Counted from the first letter of the stretch, positions 41,138-51,099 are shown. The stretch: 64,000 bases of DNA from Ruminococcus sp. (GCA_017620025.1 JAFZRF010000045.1:1-64000), one strand, 5' to 3'. Translations and numbers: made by a program. Notes: generated by a model from the sequence alone, not told the origin.

Positions 41138-42385
41138 ATGAAAAAGAATATATTCAACAAACTTGAGAATGCCGGTGATGATGATATGATGAAGCTTATG
41201 AAGCATACGCCGGAGTTTGACAGCGATACAGCAGAGCGCCTTCTTGAGAAGAGCGAGCGCAAGTACGAAGCAAGGAAGAATGCCGAGGCAGGCATCACAG
41301 GCGGATATGAGACGGAGATAAGCGGAGTTGAGACCTACAGGCGTCCTGTCTGGACGAGAGTCCTCACGGCGGCGGCCTCCGTAGTGCTTCTGGCAGGAGT
41401 GGCTGCCGTAACCGGCAATCTCCTCAGGAGACAGGATCCCATCGGCCCCGATGATCCCGAGCCGCCTGTTATCGCAGCCTCTACAGAGGATACCACCTCA
41501 CCTACAGATACAACAGATGCAGACCTCATGGTGACTGATACTGCTGTTACAGGCACAGCAGAATCTGAGGCCACAGCAGAGACTGCCGTTGCCGATATAG
41601 TTACAACAGTCGTTCCCGTTTCCGCAGATGACAGTAGCACTGCTTCTGCCGCATCAGAGAAGTCAGGTACCACAGCAGCGTCAAAGCCCGCAGATCAGGC
41701 TGTTACAACGGCTGCGGCGGAGACTGATGAAGAGCTGATCGACAGGCTCGGCAGGGAAGGATATACGGAAGATCCTGAGTATACAGCAATAGCAAAGGAA
41801 GTACTGAAGAGATATCAGGACAACTACAGGGTATGCTGTGCCCCCGAATACAAATACTTCGATTTCAGCGACAGCTTTGAGATAACATATAATGAGCCGG
41901 GAATGTTCGAACCGGAAGAAAGGACCGTAACATACGTCCGGTACAATGATCCCGATTTCAGTTCGTATGAGGAAATGATCGATAATCTTGAAAAGACGGC
42001 CCCGAACAGTCTGGATATATTCCAGCGCTGGATAGGCAATCATGTCACACCGGGCTGCTATCTTAACTATGATGATGAATTTCCTACGACAACGGAGTAT
42101 AACGGAAAGCTCTATGCAAATCCGGAGAAAGCAGATCAGGCACCTTTAAGATGCTGTCTGGATAAGCCTATCCTGATAGAGTATGAGGATGAAGACAACT
42201 TCTGGGCATGGACGGTGCATGAAAACTGGAATCATGAAGAAACCGATCACACTTTGGGTAAGTATTATTTCTCACATCCTCACTTCAGAAAGATCAACGG
42301 TGTATGGGCCATGTACGAATTCTGGAATGCTGAACCTGATGAATATATGCAGGCTCTCAGAGAGCATATCGGTGCGGAAGGATAA
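41138..42385 (+). CDS. Putative membrane anti-sigma factor with outer domain
   Basis: A 415-residue protein with a cytosolic head (1-72) rich in short helices, which could hold the sigma factor, and one membrane segment (about 74-96). A long Thr/Ser/Ala-rich linker follows (about 100-200), then an extracellular domain of about 215 residues, rich in Tyr/Trp and acidic residues (for example WAWTVHENWNHEETDH). The layout parallels RsgI-type carbohydrate-sensing anti-sigma factors of cellulolytic clostridia, although the partner here is ECF-like rather than SigI. The outer domain is not one I recognise. It lies directly upstream of two dockerin genes. Confidence 0.65.
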   Translation: MKKNIFNKLENAGDDDMMKLMKHTPEFDSDTAERLLEKSERKYEARKNAEAGITGGYETEISGVETYRRPVWTRVLTAAASVVLLAGVAAVTGNLLRRQDPIGPDDPEPPVIAASTEDTTSPTDTTDADLMVTDTAVTGTAESEATAETAVADIVTTVVPVSADDSSTASAASEKSGTTAASKPADQAVTTAAAETDEELIDRLGREGYTEDPEYTAIAKEVLKRYQDNYRVCCAPEYKYFDFSDSFEITYNEPGMFEPEERTVTYVRYNDPDFSSYEEMIDNLEKTAPNSLDIFQRWIGNHVTPGCYLNYDDEFPTTTEYNGKLYANPEKADQAPLRCCLDKPILIEYEDEDNFWAWTVHENWNHEETDHTLGKYYFSHPHFRKINGVWAMYEFWNAEPDEYMQALREHIGAEG

Positions 42386-42403
42386 AATGATATGATACAG
42401 CAT

Positions 42404-42428
42404 GGGCGCTCCTTCGGGAGCGCTTTTT
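42404..42428 (+). terminator. Terminator of sigma/anti-sigma pair
   Basis: GCGCTCC-TTC-GGGAGCGC is followed by TTTTTGTTG, a standard strong intrinsic terminator. Confidence 0.88.
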
Positions 42429-42462
42429 GTTGTACTGATTGCACAGAATGTTTCTTTATTGA

Positions 42463-42491
42463 TTGACAATTATGTCATGGCGTGATATACT
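42463..42491 (+). promoter_or_regulatory. Promoter of LRR-dockerin genes
   Basis: TTGACA (42463-42468) and TATACT (42486-42491) are 17 bp apart, about 110 bp before the first LRR gene. A housekeeping-type promoter here means the adjacent ECF factor need not drive these genes. Confidence 0.78.
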
Positions 42492-42603
42492 TAAAACAAA
42501 GACGGGTTATAGTAACGACAATACCACCGGGACAGGGTCAGCGGCGTTTGCCGGCAGTCACGGTGCGTTGTTGAATAATGACATATGATGGAGGGACTTT
42601 GCA

Positions 42604-45435
42604 ATGAACACTAAAAGGATCATAGCTGGAGCAGCTGCTCTTCTGATAACATTTTCTTCCTCGGGCATAATGCTGCCCGGGATGGTGCAGCTGTATCAGG
42701 CAAGCGCTGCCGGAGAGCTTTATACATATGACAACTGGGAATATGAAAAGGTTGCCGGCGGAATAAAGCTGATGCGTTTTACACCCGGTGATGTATACCA
42801 TACGATAACGATACCTGCTGAGCTTGACGGTCAGAAGGTAGTTATGGTATCAGCAGGAATAATCGAGGAGAATACAAGATGCGGCAGTCTTATTATTGAG
42901 GACCCCTCGATACCCTTTGACGGGAACCTGCTTGAGCACAGCCGTGTTTATTCAGTTGAATGTACGGATTATTATCTGTACCGTTTCACCACAGATGCGA
43001 ATGCGTGGGAGATAGGTTACAGCCCCTTGTATCTTTATGATGATGATAAGATTTCGGATTATGATCCGGTTACGGGAGAAATCAACACAAAGCTTACTCC
43101 TGATCAGCAGCGGTTCAGGGAAAAATACTGCGAATATGTTGACGGTCAGTACAGGGTATGCAGGACGACCGATATCGAAGTGCCGGCGACAGTGGCAGGT
43201 GCGGATATCATAGCGCTTCAGAACGGCTGCTTTCAGAATGCAGAGGTCATCGACAATGTGATCCTCCCTGATACGCTTCGTGTATTGAATGAATACTGTT
43301 TCAGCGGCTCATCTGTCAAGACTGTAAATATACCTGAAAGCGTGTATTTCCTGTGTGACAACTGCTTTGAGAATTGCCTCAGGCTTGAGAAGCCGGAGAT
43401 CCCGGACAGCGTCGTGGCAGTAAGCCGTAGTGCCTTTGTCGGTACGAAGTTCTATGACGCAAAGGCTGCCAAGGCTTCCGATGTATACGGCTACTGGATG
43501 AGAATGTACGGCAAAGAGGGCGACTGGAAGGTACGTTATGTTATGGGAGATGATCTCAGCCTGTATGTAATGCCGATAGGATATTGCGGCAAGGATACAG
43601 TCGTTGATTACCCTGAGAAAATAGCCGGCTATCCGGTTAATTATGATTATGAATCGCTGGATTATTATGAACCCGAAAGCTCACTGCTCAGCAGCTGCGA
43701 AAATGTCAGCGAGATACGCTTCCCGGAAAAACTGGATTATATCCCGCTGCTCAGGAACAGCTATATCAAGAGCATAGACATTCCCGCCGGAGTTACAGAG
43801 ATACCGATAATGGCATTCCAGGAGTGCAAGGGCCTTACCTCGGTCAGCATTCCGTCAACGGTAAAAACGGTCGGTGTCGGAGCTTTCGCCGAATGCAGCA
43901 ATCTCTCAGATGTGAAGATAGAGGGCGACAGCATTGAGATACAGTGGGGATGCTTTGAGCAGACGAATCTCAAGTCGATCGAACTTCCCGGAAATGCCGT
44001 TGTCCGGAGTTCGGCGCTGAACCAGGGACTCAGGTCACTTTCTTTCCGTGCGGGCGACAAGGCAGAGATATGTACGGCGGCTCTCAGCGGCCTGAGCAGT
44101 CTCAAAGAGATCTCATTCTCGCCTGATCTGAAGGAGATATACATAGGAGACAAGGCATTCAGTGCAACGGGTCTTGAAAAGCTGGAGCTCGGCAGCAATG
44201 TCAGGGAGATAAGCCATTCCGCATTCAAGGACTGCTCCGATCTGAAAACCTTTTCTCTCAGCGGAGATTCACGTATCGCAAGCGAATCCTTCATGAACGA
44301 TATCGGACTTGAGAAGGTCACGCTGAAGGGGATACATAATATCGAGAGCCTTGCCTTCAGTGGCTGCAAGTCGCTGAAGGAGATAGAACTCGATACAGCC
44401 TGTCCCGTTGCACCGGATGCATTCGATTTCTGTTCAGAGCTTGAATACATCAACGGCATAAAGGTGCTGGGTGAGAAGGATACAAGCTTTGCTCCGGAGA
44501 TCTCGGATTTCGTTATAAAAAGCTTTGACGGCTCGACAGGAGTAGGCTTCATGGAAAGGTTCGTAAAGAACAATGTCAAAGCTGTTGTGGCTGAGGTCAC
44601 AAATGATAAGATGTCTGACATAGAGAAGGCAAAGGCTCTTCATGACTGGATATGCGATCACACCAGGTATGCAGAGGAAAATGTCTTCCATGCCGGCAAT
44701 CATACCGATACCGCTGTGTTTACAGACGGAGTCGCCGTATGTGAGGGCTATGCAAGGACATACAACCTTCTGCTGAATGAGGCGGGTATAAAGAGCTGGT
44801 ATGTCAAGAATATGAAGCATACCTGGAACATCGCCATGATTGACGGAAAGGCATTCCATATCGACACGACGTGGGATGATGAGGAGGACAGCACAAACTG
44901 GTTCATGTGCTCCGATAAGGAACTCAGAAAAGCCGGAGGAGATCACAGCAGCTGGACGGCCGATATCCCGTCAGACCTGCATTCATTCCAGACCGGAGAT
45001 ATGCCGGAATGTACTGTGATGATGGGTGATCTTGACGATGACGGCGATTTTGATACGGCCGATCTTGCTGAACTTCGTGAGATGATACTTTCAAGTGCAA
45101 AGTATGATATCAGGTCCGATCTTGATTTCAACGGAAAGCTCAATGCGGGAGATCTTGCTGCGGCTGTTATCCGCCTTGATTCACCGGGACTGAAAATGGG
45201 AGATATTGACCGTGACGGCCTTATCACCTCCGCAGATGCTTCGCTCCTTCTTGACGAGTATTCCCTGATGTCGGTCAGCGACGGCAAGACCTTTACGGAG
45301 AGAGAGACTCTCATTGCCGATGTCAATGTTGACGGACAGGTGAATGCTGCCGATGCATCGGCGATACTCGGCTACTATACATATATATCCACCGGCGGAA
45401 CGGATAATATTGCCGCCTATACAGAGAATAAATGA
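42604..45435 (+). CDS. Secreted LRR-transglutaminase-dockerin protein 1
   Basis: A 943-residue secreted protein. The signal peptide (1 to about 37) is followed by a short N-terminal module (about 38-190) and BspA-type leucine-rich repeats (about 190-620; repeated 'C.....l..v.iP..v..i...aF..c..L'). A transglutaminase-like domain (about 650-780) has DIEKAKALHDWICDHTRYA, Cys713 in VAVCEGYA, His in KHTWNI and Asp in HIDTTWDD: a full Cys-His-Asp set. Two dockerin-like units close the protein, DLDDDGDFDTADL to DLDFNGKLNAGDL and DIDRDGLITSADA to DVNVDGQVNAADA. It may bind or crosslink proteins at the surface or on fibre. Its paralogue follows after 37 nt. Confidence 0.88.
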   Translation: MNTKRIIAGAAALLITFSSSGIMLPGMVQLYQASAAGELYTYDNWEYEKVAGGIKLMRFTPGDVYHTITIPAELDGQKVVMVSAGIIEENTRCGSLIIEDPSIPFDGNLLEHSRVYSVECTDYYLYRFTTDANAWEIGYSPLYLYDDDKISDYDPVTGEINTKLTPDQQRFREKYCEYVDGQYRVCRTTDIEVPATVAGADIIALQNGCFQNAEVIDNVILPDTLRVLNEYCFSGSSVKTVNIPESVYFLCDNCFENCLRLEKPEIPDSVVAVSRSAFVGTKFYDAKAAKASDVYGYWMRMYGKEGDWKVRYVMGDDLSLYVMPIGYCGKDTVVDYPEKIAGYPVNYDYESLDYYEPESSLLSSCENVSEIRFPEKLDYIPLLRNSYIKSIDIPAGVTEIPIMAFQECKGLTSVSIPSTVKTVGVGAFAECSNLSDVKIEGDSIEIQWGCFEQTNLKSIELPGNAVVRSSALNQGLRSLSFRAGDKAEICTAALSGLSSLKEISFSPDLKEIYIGDKAFSATGLEKLELGSNVREISHSAFKDCSDLKTFSLSGDSRIASESFMNDIGLEKVTLKGIHNIESLAFSGCKSLKEIELDTACPVAPDAFDFCSELEYINGIKVLGEKDTSFAPEISDFVIKSFDGSTGVGFMERFVKNNVKAVVAEVTNDKMSDIEKAKALHDWICDHTRYAEENVFHAGNHTDTAVFTDGVAVCEGYARTYNLLLNEAGIKSWYVKNMKHTWNIAMIDGKAFHIDTTWDDEEDSTNWFMCSDKELRKAGGDHSSWTADIPSDLHSFQTGDMPECTVMMGDLDDDGDFDTADLAELREMILSSAKYDIRSDLDFNGKLNAGDLAAAVIRLDSPGLKMGDIDRDGLITSADASLLLDEYSLMSVSDGKTFTERETLIADVNVDGQVNAADASAILGYYTYISTGGTDNIAAYTENK

Positions 45436-45472
45436 CATCATTGATCAGTGACAGACAGGGAGGGATATCACT

Positions 45473-48328
45473 ATGAACATCAAAAGGATCGCTGCCGGGG
45501 TAGCGGCGCTTACCCTTGTATGGACGGCCTTCGGAGGCACGTTTCCGGAGTGTGTGAAGCCTTATCAGGCGAGCGCGGCAGGAGAGGTGTATAGCTCGGG
45601 CGACTGGCAGTATGAAAAGATCAGCGACGGTATAAAGCTGGTAAAGTTTACCGGCGGAGGCACGGATTTCAGGATACCCGGCGAGATAGACGGTCAGAAG
45701 GTAACAGAGATATCAGCGCATATTTTTGAGGACTGCCCGCAGAAGGTTACAAGTATTCAGCTGGAGGACGAGAACATCAGATTCGATGGCAATCTGCTTG
45801 AATTCAGCGATGTTACTACGGTCACAGTGCTTTTTCATTATTATGAAGAAGGCGTGGATATCAATCCTAAATATTCATTTAACCGTACCGATATGGGCGG
45901 CGGAAATTGTCTTCGGCTGAGCAACAGCCGTTATTCTGGTGTGAGATATACCGAGAAGATATACTATGATTGGGACGAGGAGTTTGTGTACGAGTACAAC
46001 ATGGGCACCGAAGAACGGGAGACTTTTTACGAAATGATCGACGGAGAACCCGTACCGAAAAAGATAGATCTGGTCGTTCCGGGAAATGTTGCCGGAGCGG
46101 ATGTTGTGAGCATCGGATGCGGCTGCTTTAACTGTTCTGAGGTATTGGACAGTATAAAACTGCCGGATACCATATGTATCATTGAGGAATTTGCGTTCGA
46201 TGGATCATCGATCAGGAAGATAAATATACCTGAAAATGTAAAGATCATACCGGGTTACTGCTTCAACAGTTGTACGGAGCTTGAGGAGATAGATATGCCT
46301 GACGGTCTTATCGGAATAGGACTGGGTGCATTTCAGAATACGAAATTTGAAGAAAAGTATACGAGCTTCGAGCTCAGCAATGGCAGAGAGATCAATATTC
46401 CCTTTGTTGACTGGACAGTCAAGCTGACGATCAATAATGATTTTAGTGTCACTGCAATGATCTCTTCATACAACGGCTTCGATGAGATTGTGGAATTCCC
46501 GCTGGAGGTAAACGGTTATCCTGTGGACTATAGCAGTTATAATACGAGTTCTGTTCTTCCGCAATCCTATTACGATGAAGAGATCTCAGTCCGGGAGGTA
46601 AGGTTCCCGGAAGCACTGACGTCGATCCCGAGGATAGGAGGCAGCTCACTGGAGAAGGTCGTATTCCCGAAGGCGATCACGGAGATACCGGAATACGGAC
46701 TTGAATGGAGCTTGAGGCTGAAGGAGATAACGATACCTGAGAATATCAGGACGATCGGTTCTTTTGCCTTCAATTGCTGCCAGAACCTTGAAAACGTGAC
46801 CATAGAGAGCGACAGTATATTCATCGACGGCCATGCCTTCTGGGATACCGCCGTCAGAGAACTTGAACTCCCCGGAAACTGCAAGCTCGGCAATCACTGC
46901 ATAAGCGGAAAGCTTGAATCTGTGAGCTTCGGACCCGGAGATTGCGTAGAACTGACTTCCGGTGCGCTGATGGAGATCCCGACACTGAAAACGGTGAGCT
47001 TCTCGCCGGATATAAAGAAGATAATTATCGGCGAAAGAGCGCTCAGCGGAACAGGCATCAGCACTCTTGAGCTCGACAGCAGATGCAGCAAGATAGGCGT
47101 TTCGGCATTCAGCAAATGCAAGGATCTTATCAGCGTGAAGATCAGCGGAGCTGCGCCGATCGAAGATGAAGCCTTCAAGGCGGACAGCGTACTTCAGAAG
47201 GTGACACTCAGCGGAAAGCACAGCATAGGGAAAGAGGCTTTTGCGGACTGCACCTCGCTCACATCCTTTGATTTTGATGAAGAGCCCGTGCTGTCACCGG
47301 ATACCTTCTCAGGCTGCACAGCTCTTAATACGATAAACGGCATAAGGGTGATTAAGGGCGATGAAACAGAGTTCCCGAAGGAGCTTGATGCTTTTATCAG
47401 AAAGAATTTTGAAGGCGCTGAGAATATCGGCTTCATTGACAAATTCATAATGAACAAGGTGAAGGCTGTAGTAGCTGAGGTAACGGATGAGAGTATGTCT
47501 GATATCGAGAAGGCAAAGGCGCTCCATGACTGGTTATGCGATAATGCCGAATACGCCGAAGATAACTATGATGATCCGGGCAACCATGTGGATGCGGCAA
47601 TATTCATGGACGGAATAGCAGTATGCGACGGCTATACAAGGGCGTATAATCTCCTTCTCAATGCTGCCGGCATCGATACATGGTATGTATGCAACGCCAT
47701 CCACTCGTGGAATGTCGTGAAGATCGGCGGAAAGGCCTTCCATATCGACACCACATGGGATGACGCGGAACACAGCAGCGATAAATGGTTCATGCGCTCT
47801 GATGCTGAGATGCGTTTTGCCGACGGCAAGCGTGATGATCACAAGACATGGACGCAGACACGTCCGTCTGAGCTGCATTCATTCCAGTCAGCTGTCCTTC
47901 CGGAATGCAAAGACGTTATGGGCGATCTTGACGGCGACGGCGATCTTGATACAGCGGATATCAAGGCTCTCCGTGAGAGGCTGCTCTCCGGTGAGAAGTA
48001 TGATATCAAAGCCGATCTTGACTTCAACGGCAGAGCCTCTGCCGGCGATCTTGCGGCAGCAATGAGCCGTATGCCGGACAGCGGGCTGAGAATGGGCGAT
48101 GTTGACGGCGACGGACTTGTGACCTCCGCCGATGCATCGAAGCTCCTTGACGAGTACTCACTCATGTCGGTGAGCGACGGCAAGACCTTTGACGAGAGAA
48201 AGACACTTGTATCAGACGTGAATGTTGACGGACAGATCAACGCAGCCGATGCTTCTGCAATACTCGGCTACTACACCTATATATCAACAGGCGGAACGGC
48301 TAATATCTCTGCCTATACAGAAAACTGA
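45473..48328 (+). CDS. Secreted LRR-transglutaminase-dockerin protein 2
   Basis: This 951-residue paralogue of the preceding protein has the same order of parts: signal peptide, N-terminal module, BspA-type leucine-rich repeats, transglutaminase-like domain (DIEKAKALHDWLCDNAEYA; Cys718 in VAVCDGYT; IHSWNV; HIDTTWDD) and two dockerin-like units (DLDGDGDLDTADI, DVDGDGLVTSADA). The N-terminal halves have diverged more than the C-terminal dockerin region, which is almost unchanged. The pair looks like a tandem duplication with separate specialisation of the LRR part. GGGAGGG precedes the ATG. Confidence 0.88.
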   Translation: MNIKRIAAGVAALTLVWTAFGGTFPECVKPYQASAAGEVYSSGDWQYEKISDGIKLVKFTGGGTDFRIPGEIDGQKVTEISAHIFEDCPQKVTSIQLEDENIRFDGNLLEFSDVTTVTVLFHYYEEGVDINPKYSFNRTDMGGGNCLRLSNSRYSGVRYTEKIYYDWDEEFVYEYNMGTEERETFYEMIDGEPVPKKIDLVVPGNVAGADVVSIGCGCFNCSEVLDSIKLPDTICIIEEFAFDGSSIRKINIPENVKIIPGYCFNSCTELEEIDMPDGLIGIGLGAFQNTKFEEKYTSFELSNGREINIPFVDWTVKLTINNDFSVTAMISSYNGFDEIVEFPLEVNGYPVDYSSYNTSSVLPQSYYDEEISVREVRFPEALTSIPRIGGSSLEKVVFPKAITEIPEYGLEWSLRLKEITIPENIRTIGSFAFNCCQNLENVTIESDSIFIDGHAFWDTAVRELELPGNCKLGNHCISGKLESVSFGPGDCVELTSGALMEIPTLKTVSFSPDIKKIIIGERALSGTGISTLELDSRCSKIGVSAFSKCKDLISVKISGAAPIEDEAFKADSVLQKVTLSGKHSIGKEAFADCTSLTSFDFDEEPVLSPDTFSGCTALNTINGIRVIKGDETEFPKELDAFIRKNFEGAENIGFIDKFIMNKVKAVVAEVTDESMSDIEKAKALHDWLCDNAEYAEDNYDDPGNHVDAAIFMDGIAVCDGYTRAYNLLLNAAGIDTWYVCNAIHSWNVVKIGGKAFHIDTTWDDAEHSSDKWFMRSDAEMRFADGKRDDHKTWTQTRPSELHSFQSAVLPECKDVMGDLDGDGDLDTADIKALRERLLSGEKYDIKADLDFNGRASAGDLAAAMSRMPDSGLRMGDVDGDGLVTSADASKLLDEYSLMSVSDGKTFDERKTLVSDVNVDGQINAADASAILGYYTYISTGGTANISAYTEN

Positions 48329-48341
48329 AGGAGGAACATGA

Positions 48342-48863
48342 ATGAAGATACTCAATCTGCACGGCTTCCTGGGAGCTGCGGATAACAGGAATTACAAGGC
48401 ACTTTGCGGCATAGTGCCGGCTGAAACGATAATATCCCCGAAGATGCTGTATCAGGACAGATCACCGGAGGAACTGCTCCCATGGCTTTCCGGCATGATC
48501 GTACCGGAGGAGACGCTATTCGTCGGACAGAGCCTCGGCTGCTGGTATGCGGACAGACTCAGCCGTATATACAGCCGCCCCTGCATACTCACCAACCCCT
48601 GCTATTTCCCGGCGGAGCTGGAGCTGATATACGGCTTGGGTATGCCGGAGGAATACCGCAGGCAGTATCGTGAGCTCTCCCCGAAGGAGAAGAATCCGCT
48701 GGCGTATACGATATGCGGCGACGAGGATACCCTGATACCGGGGAATATGCCTAACTGCGAAAGGCTCTCGGCGGTCGCAGTAAGCGCACACGGCGGACAC
48801 AGCTCGATAGAGCCGCTCGGAGACTATCTTGAAGCAGCGTTTGCTGTTGTCAGGGAATGGTAA
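48342..48863 (+). CDS. YqiA/RBBP9-like alpha/beta hydrolase
   Basis: A 173-residue small alpha/beta hydrolase. It starts MKILNLHGFLGA (oxyanion strand), has the nucleophile elbow VGQSLGCWYA (Ser in GxSxG), the acid-loop stretch TICGDEDTLIP and the catalytic His in AHGGHSSIE. This compact form is the YqiA/YcfP esterase family; substrates are unknown. It starts 13 nt after the LRR gene with GGAGG as ribosome site and precedes an ABC-F gene. Confidence 0.82.
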   Translation: MKILNLHGFLGAADNRNYKALCGIVPAETIISPKMLYQDRSPEELLPWLSGMIVPEETLFVGQSLGCWYADRLSRIYSRPCILTNPCYFPAELELIYGLGMPEEYRRQYRELSPKEKNPLAYTICGDEDTLIPGNMPNCERLSAVAVSAHGGHSSIEPLGDYLEAAFAVVREW

Positions 48864-48885
48864 ATTCATGAATAATATACGGTGT

Positions 48886-48911
48886 CATGCAGGGGCGGAA
48901 GTCCCTGCATG
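48886..48911 (+). promoter_or_regulatory. Leader hairpin before ABC-F gene
   Basis: CATGCAGGG pairs perfectly with CCCTGCATG around an 8-nt loop, 23 nt before the ABC-F start codon. ABC-F genes are often controlled by leader attenuation, but no T-run follows this stem, so control of translation or stability is more likely. Confidence 0.5.
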
Positions 48912-48934
48912 ATGCTGTAGAAGGAGAGAAGCAA

Positions 48935-50731
48935 TTGATCTTACTTACAGCGCAGAACATATCAAAGACCTATATGGAGAGAAAGGTGCTCGATGAGGTG
49001 TCCTTCTATCTCAACGAGGGCGACAAGGTCGGCATCATAGGAGTGAACGGCACGGGCAAATCGACCCTGCTGCGGATACTTGCCGGAGCCGAACAGCCCG
49101 ACAGCGGCGAGATGATACGCACGAACGGCATAAGGGTATCCTACCTCCCGCAGATACCGGAATTCGATGACCACGGCAGCATACTTGAGCAGGTACTGTC
49201 TCATCTGCCGGCAGACCTGAGAGGCTCAAAGGAGTATGAAGCGAAGGCCGTACTCGACAAGATGGGGCTGCCCGACCACAGCCGTGATATCAGCACCCTT
49301 TCCGGCGGCGAAAAGCGCAGGGCAGGCATAGCCGCCGCACTCATACAGCCGAGCGACGTGCTGCTCCTTGACGAGCCCACCAACCATATCGACAACGAGA
49401 CCGCACAGATGCTTGAGGAGCTTCTGATGAAGTACCGCGGCGCTATAGTCATGGTAACGCACGACCGCTACTTCCTCAACAAGGTGTGCAGCCGCATTGC
49501 CGAGGTCGAGAGGGGAAAGGTGTATACCTGCGAGGGCAGCTACAGCCGCTACCTGGAATACAAGGCGCAGCGTGAGGCCGATGCGGAGGCATCGGAGCGC
49601 AAGGCACGCTCCATCTACCGCCGTGAGCTTGAATGGATAAGCCGTGGCCCGAGGGCGAGAGGTACGAAATCCAAGGACAGGATAGAGCGCTTTGAGGAGC
49701 TGAAAAACCGTGAGGTCATACCCGAAGCGGAGAAGCTGCAATTACAGTCAGTATCCACCCGTCTCGGCAAGAAGACCATAGAGATAGAGGGGCTTACCAA
49801 GAGCATAGACGGAAAGCCTCTGATAACCGATTTTTCCTACATCATATCCCGTGATGCGCGTATAGGCATCGTGGGCAGGAACGGCGCAGGCAAGAGCACC
49901 TTCCTCCGTATGCTCACCGGCGAGGTAAGACCGGACAGCGGCAGTATCGTTCTCGGAGATACCGTGAATATAGGCTATTTCTCACAGGAATGCGAGAGCA
50001 TGGATCCTTCCGTGCGTGTCATAGAGTACATCAGGGAGACTGCGGATATCGTGAGGACTCCGGACGGCACAGTCACCGCTTCACAGATGCTCGAGCGCTT
50101 CCTGTTCAACTCCGAGCTTCAGTGGAACCGCATCGAAAAGCTCTCCGGCGGAGAGCGCAAGAGACTGTACCTTCTGAAGATACTCATGACTGCGCCGAAT
50201 ATACTCCTGCTTGACGAGCCGACCAACGACCTTGATATCGCAACGCTCACCATACTCGAGGACTACCTCAGCAGCTTCGGCGGAGCTGTCATAGCCGTAT
50301 CCCATGACCGCTACTTCCTCGACAAGATGGCCACGGAGATATTTGAGTTCCGTGACGGCGAGTGCATAAGGTACAACGGCAACTACACCGACTACGCCGA
50401 AAAGGTGCGTGAGCGCAGCGAGGCTGAGGGCGGAGCTGCAAAGGCTCCGAAGGTGAAGAAGGAGAGAGTGTATACCGGCAGGACGAAGCTGAAGTTCTCC
50501 TTCAAGGAGCAGAGAGAGTATGACATGATCGACGATGAGATAGCCGGACTCGAGCAGCAGATAGCCGATGCCGGAAAGGAGATAGCTGCCAATTCCTCCG
50601 ATTACGTAAAGCTCCAGGAGCTTACGGAGAAGAAGGAGGCTCTCGAAGCAAAGCTCGAGGAGAGGATGGAGCGCTGGGTATACCTAAACGACCTTGCCGA
50701 GCGTATAGCAAGAGGCGAATACGCAGACTGA
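48935..50731 (+). CDS. ABC-F family ribosome-associated ATPase
   Basis: A 598-residue soluble protein with two ABC domains in one chain and no membrane part. ABC1 has Walker A GVNGTGKST, signature LSGGEKRR and LLLDEPTNHID. A charged linker (about 205-300, the P-site tRNA interaction motif region) follows. ABC2 has GRNGAGKST, LSGGERKR and LLLDEPTNDLD. A C-terminal coiled coil (about 535-590) is present. ABC-F proteins act on the ribosome to relieve stalling or give antibiotic protection; the subtype cannot be fixed here. The TTG start is supported by AGGAG 8 nt before it. Confidence 0.9.
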   Translation: MILLTAQNISKTYMERKVLDEVSFYLNEGDKVGIIGVNGTGKSTLLRILAGAEQPDSGEMIRTNGIRVSYLPQIPEFDDHGSILEQVLSHLPADLRGSKEYEAKAVLDKMGLPDHSRDISTLSGGEKRRAGIAAALIQPSDVLLLDEPTNHIDNETAQMLEELLMKYRGAIVMVTHDRYFLNKVCSRIAEVERGKVYTCEGSYSRYLEYKAQREADAEASERKARSIYRRELEWISRGPRARGTKSKDRIERFEELKNREVIPEAEKLQLQSVSTRLGKKTIEIEGLTKSIDGKPLITDFSYIISRDARIGIVGRNGAGKSTFLRMLTGEVRPDSGSIVLGDTVNIGYFSQECESMDPSVRVIEYIRETADIVRTPDGTVTASQMLERFLFNSELQWNRIEKLSGGERKRLYLLKILMTAPNILLLDEPTNDLDIATLTILEDYLSSFGGAVIAVSHDRYFLDKMATEIFEFRDGECIRYNGNYTDYAEKVRERSEAEGGAAKAPKVKKERVYTGRTKLKFSFKEQREYDMIDDEIAGLEQQIADAGKEIAANSSDYVKLQELTEKKEALEAKLEERMERWVYLNDLAERIARGEYAD

Positions 50732-50750
50732 CAGCCTTTGCCGTTGTATG

Positions 50751-50943
50751 ATACTTCCGGCGGATTGATAGCGGGGGCGCTGCCCCCACACCCCTGCCAA
50801 AGAGGTTTCACCTCTCTGGACTCTCATTTCAAAACCGGTCCTCCCCATATATGGGGAGGACCGGTTTTGCAGTGGGATTCCAAAGGGACGAGTCCCTTTG
50901 GCGGGAGTTTGAGGGCGGAGCCCTCAATACCGGTCTGTCAGAG
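50751..50943 (+). mobile_element. MITE-like multi-hairpin element, copy 2
   Basis: This is the inverted relative of the element at 7383-7576, with the same chain of hairpins: GGGGGCGCTGCCCCC, CAAAGAGG..CCTCT, a perfect 18-bp stem with loop TATA (50830-50869), CCAAAGGGAC/GTCCCTTTGG and GAGGGC/GCCCTC. In the 18-bp stem the two copies differ at two base pairs, and both partner bases changed together. It fills the gap between the ABC-F gene and the GH9 promoter. Confidence 0.7.
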
Positions 50944-50993
50944 GTACCACATAACAGTAAAGGCTGCCGGTTTGTGTATCCGCATCTTTTGGA

Positions 50994-51022
50994 TTGACAC
51001 GGGGGCGGAAATGTGGTAAACT
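50994..51022 (+). promoter_or_regulatory. GH9 gene promoter
   Basis: TTGACA (50994-50999) and TAAACT (51017-51022) are 17 bp apart. Confidence 0.65.
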
Positions 51023-51099
51023 GGAGCTATAGAGGACATCGTAACATTCCGGCCCGGAGGGGGACCGGTGACATAAGGCTGATGCCAAAGGAGGAAAAC

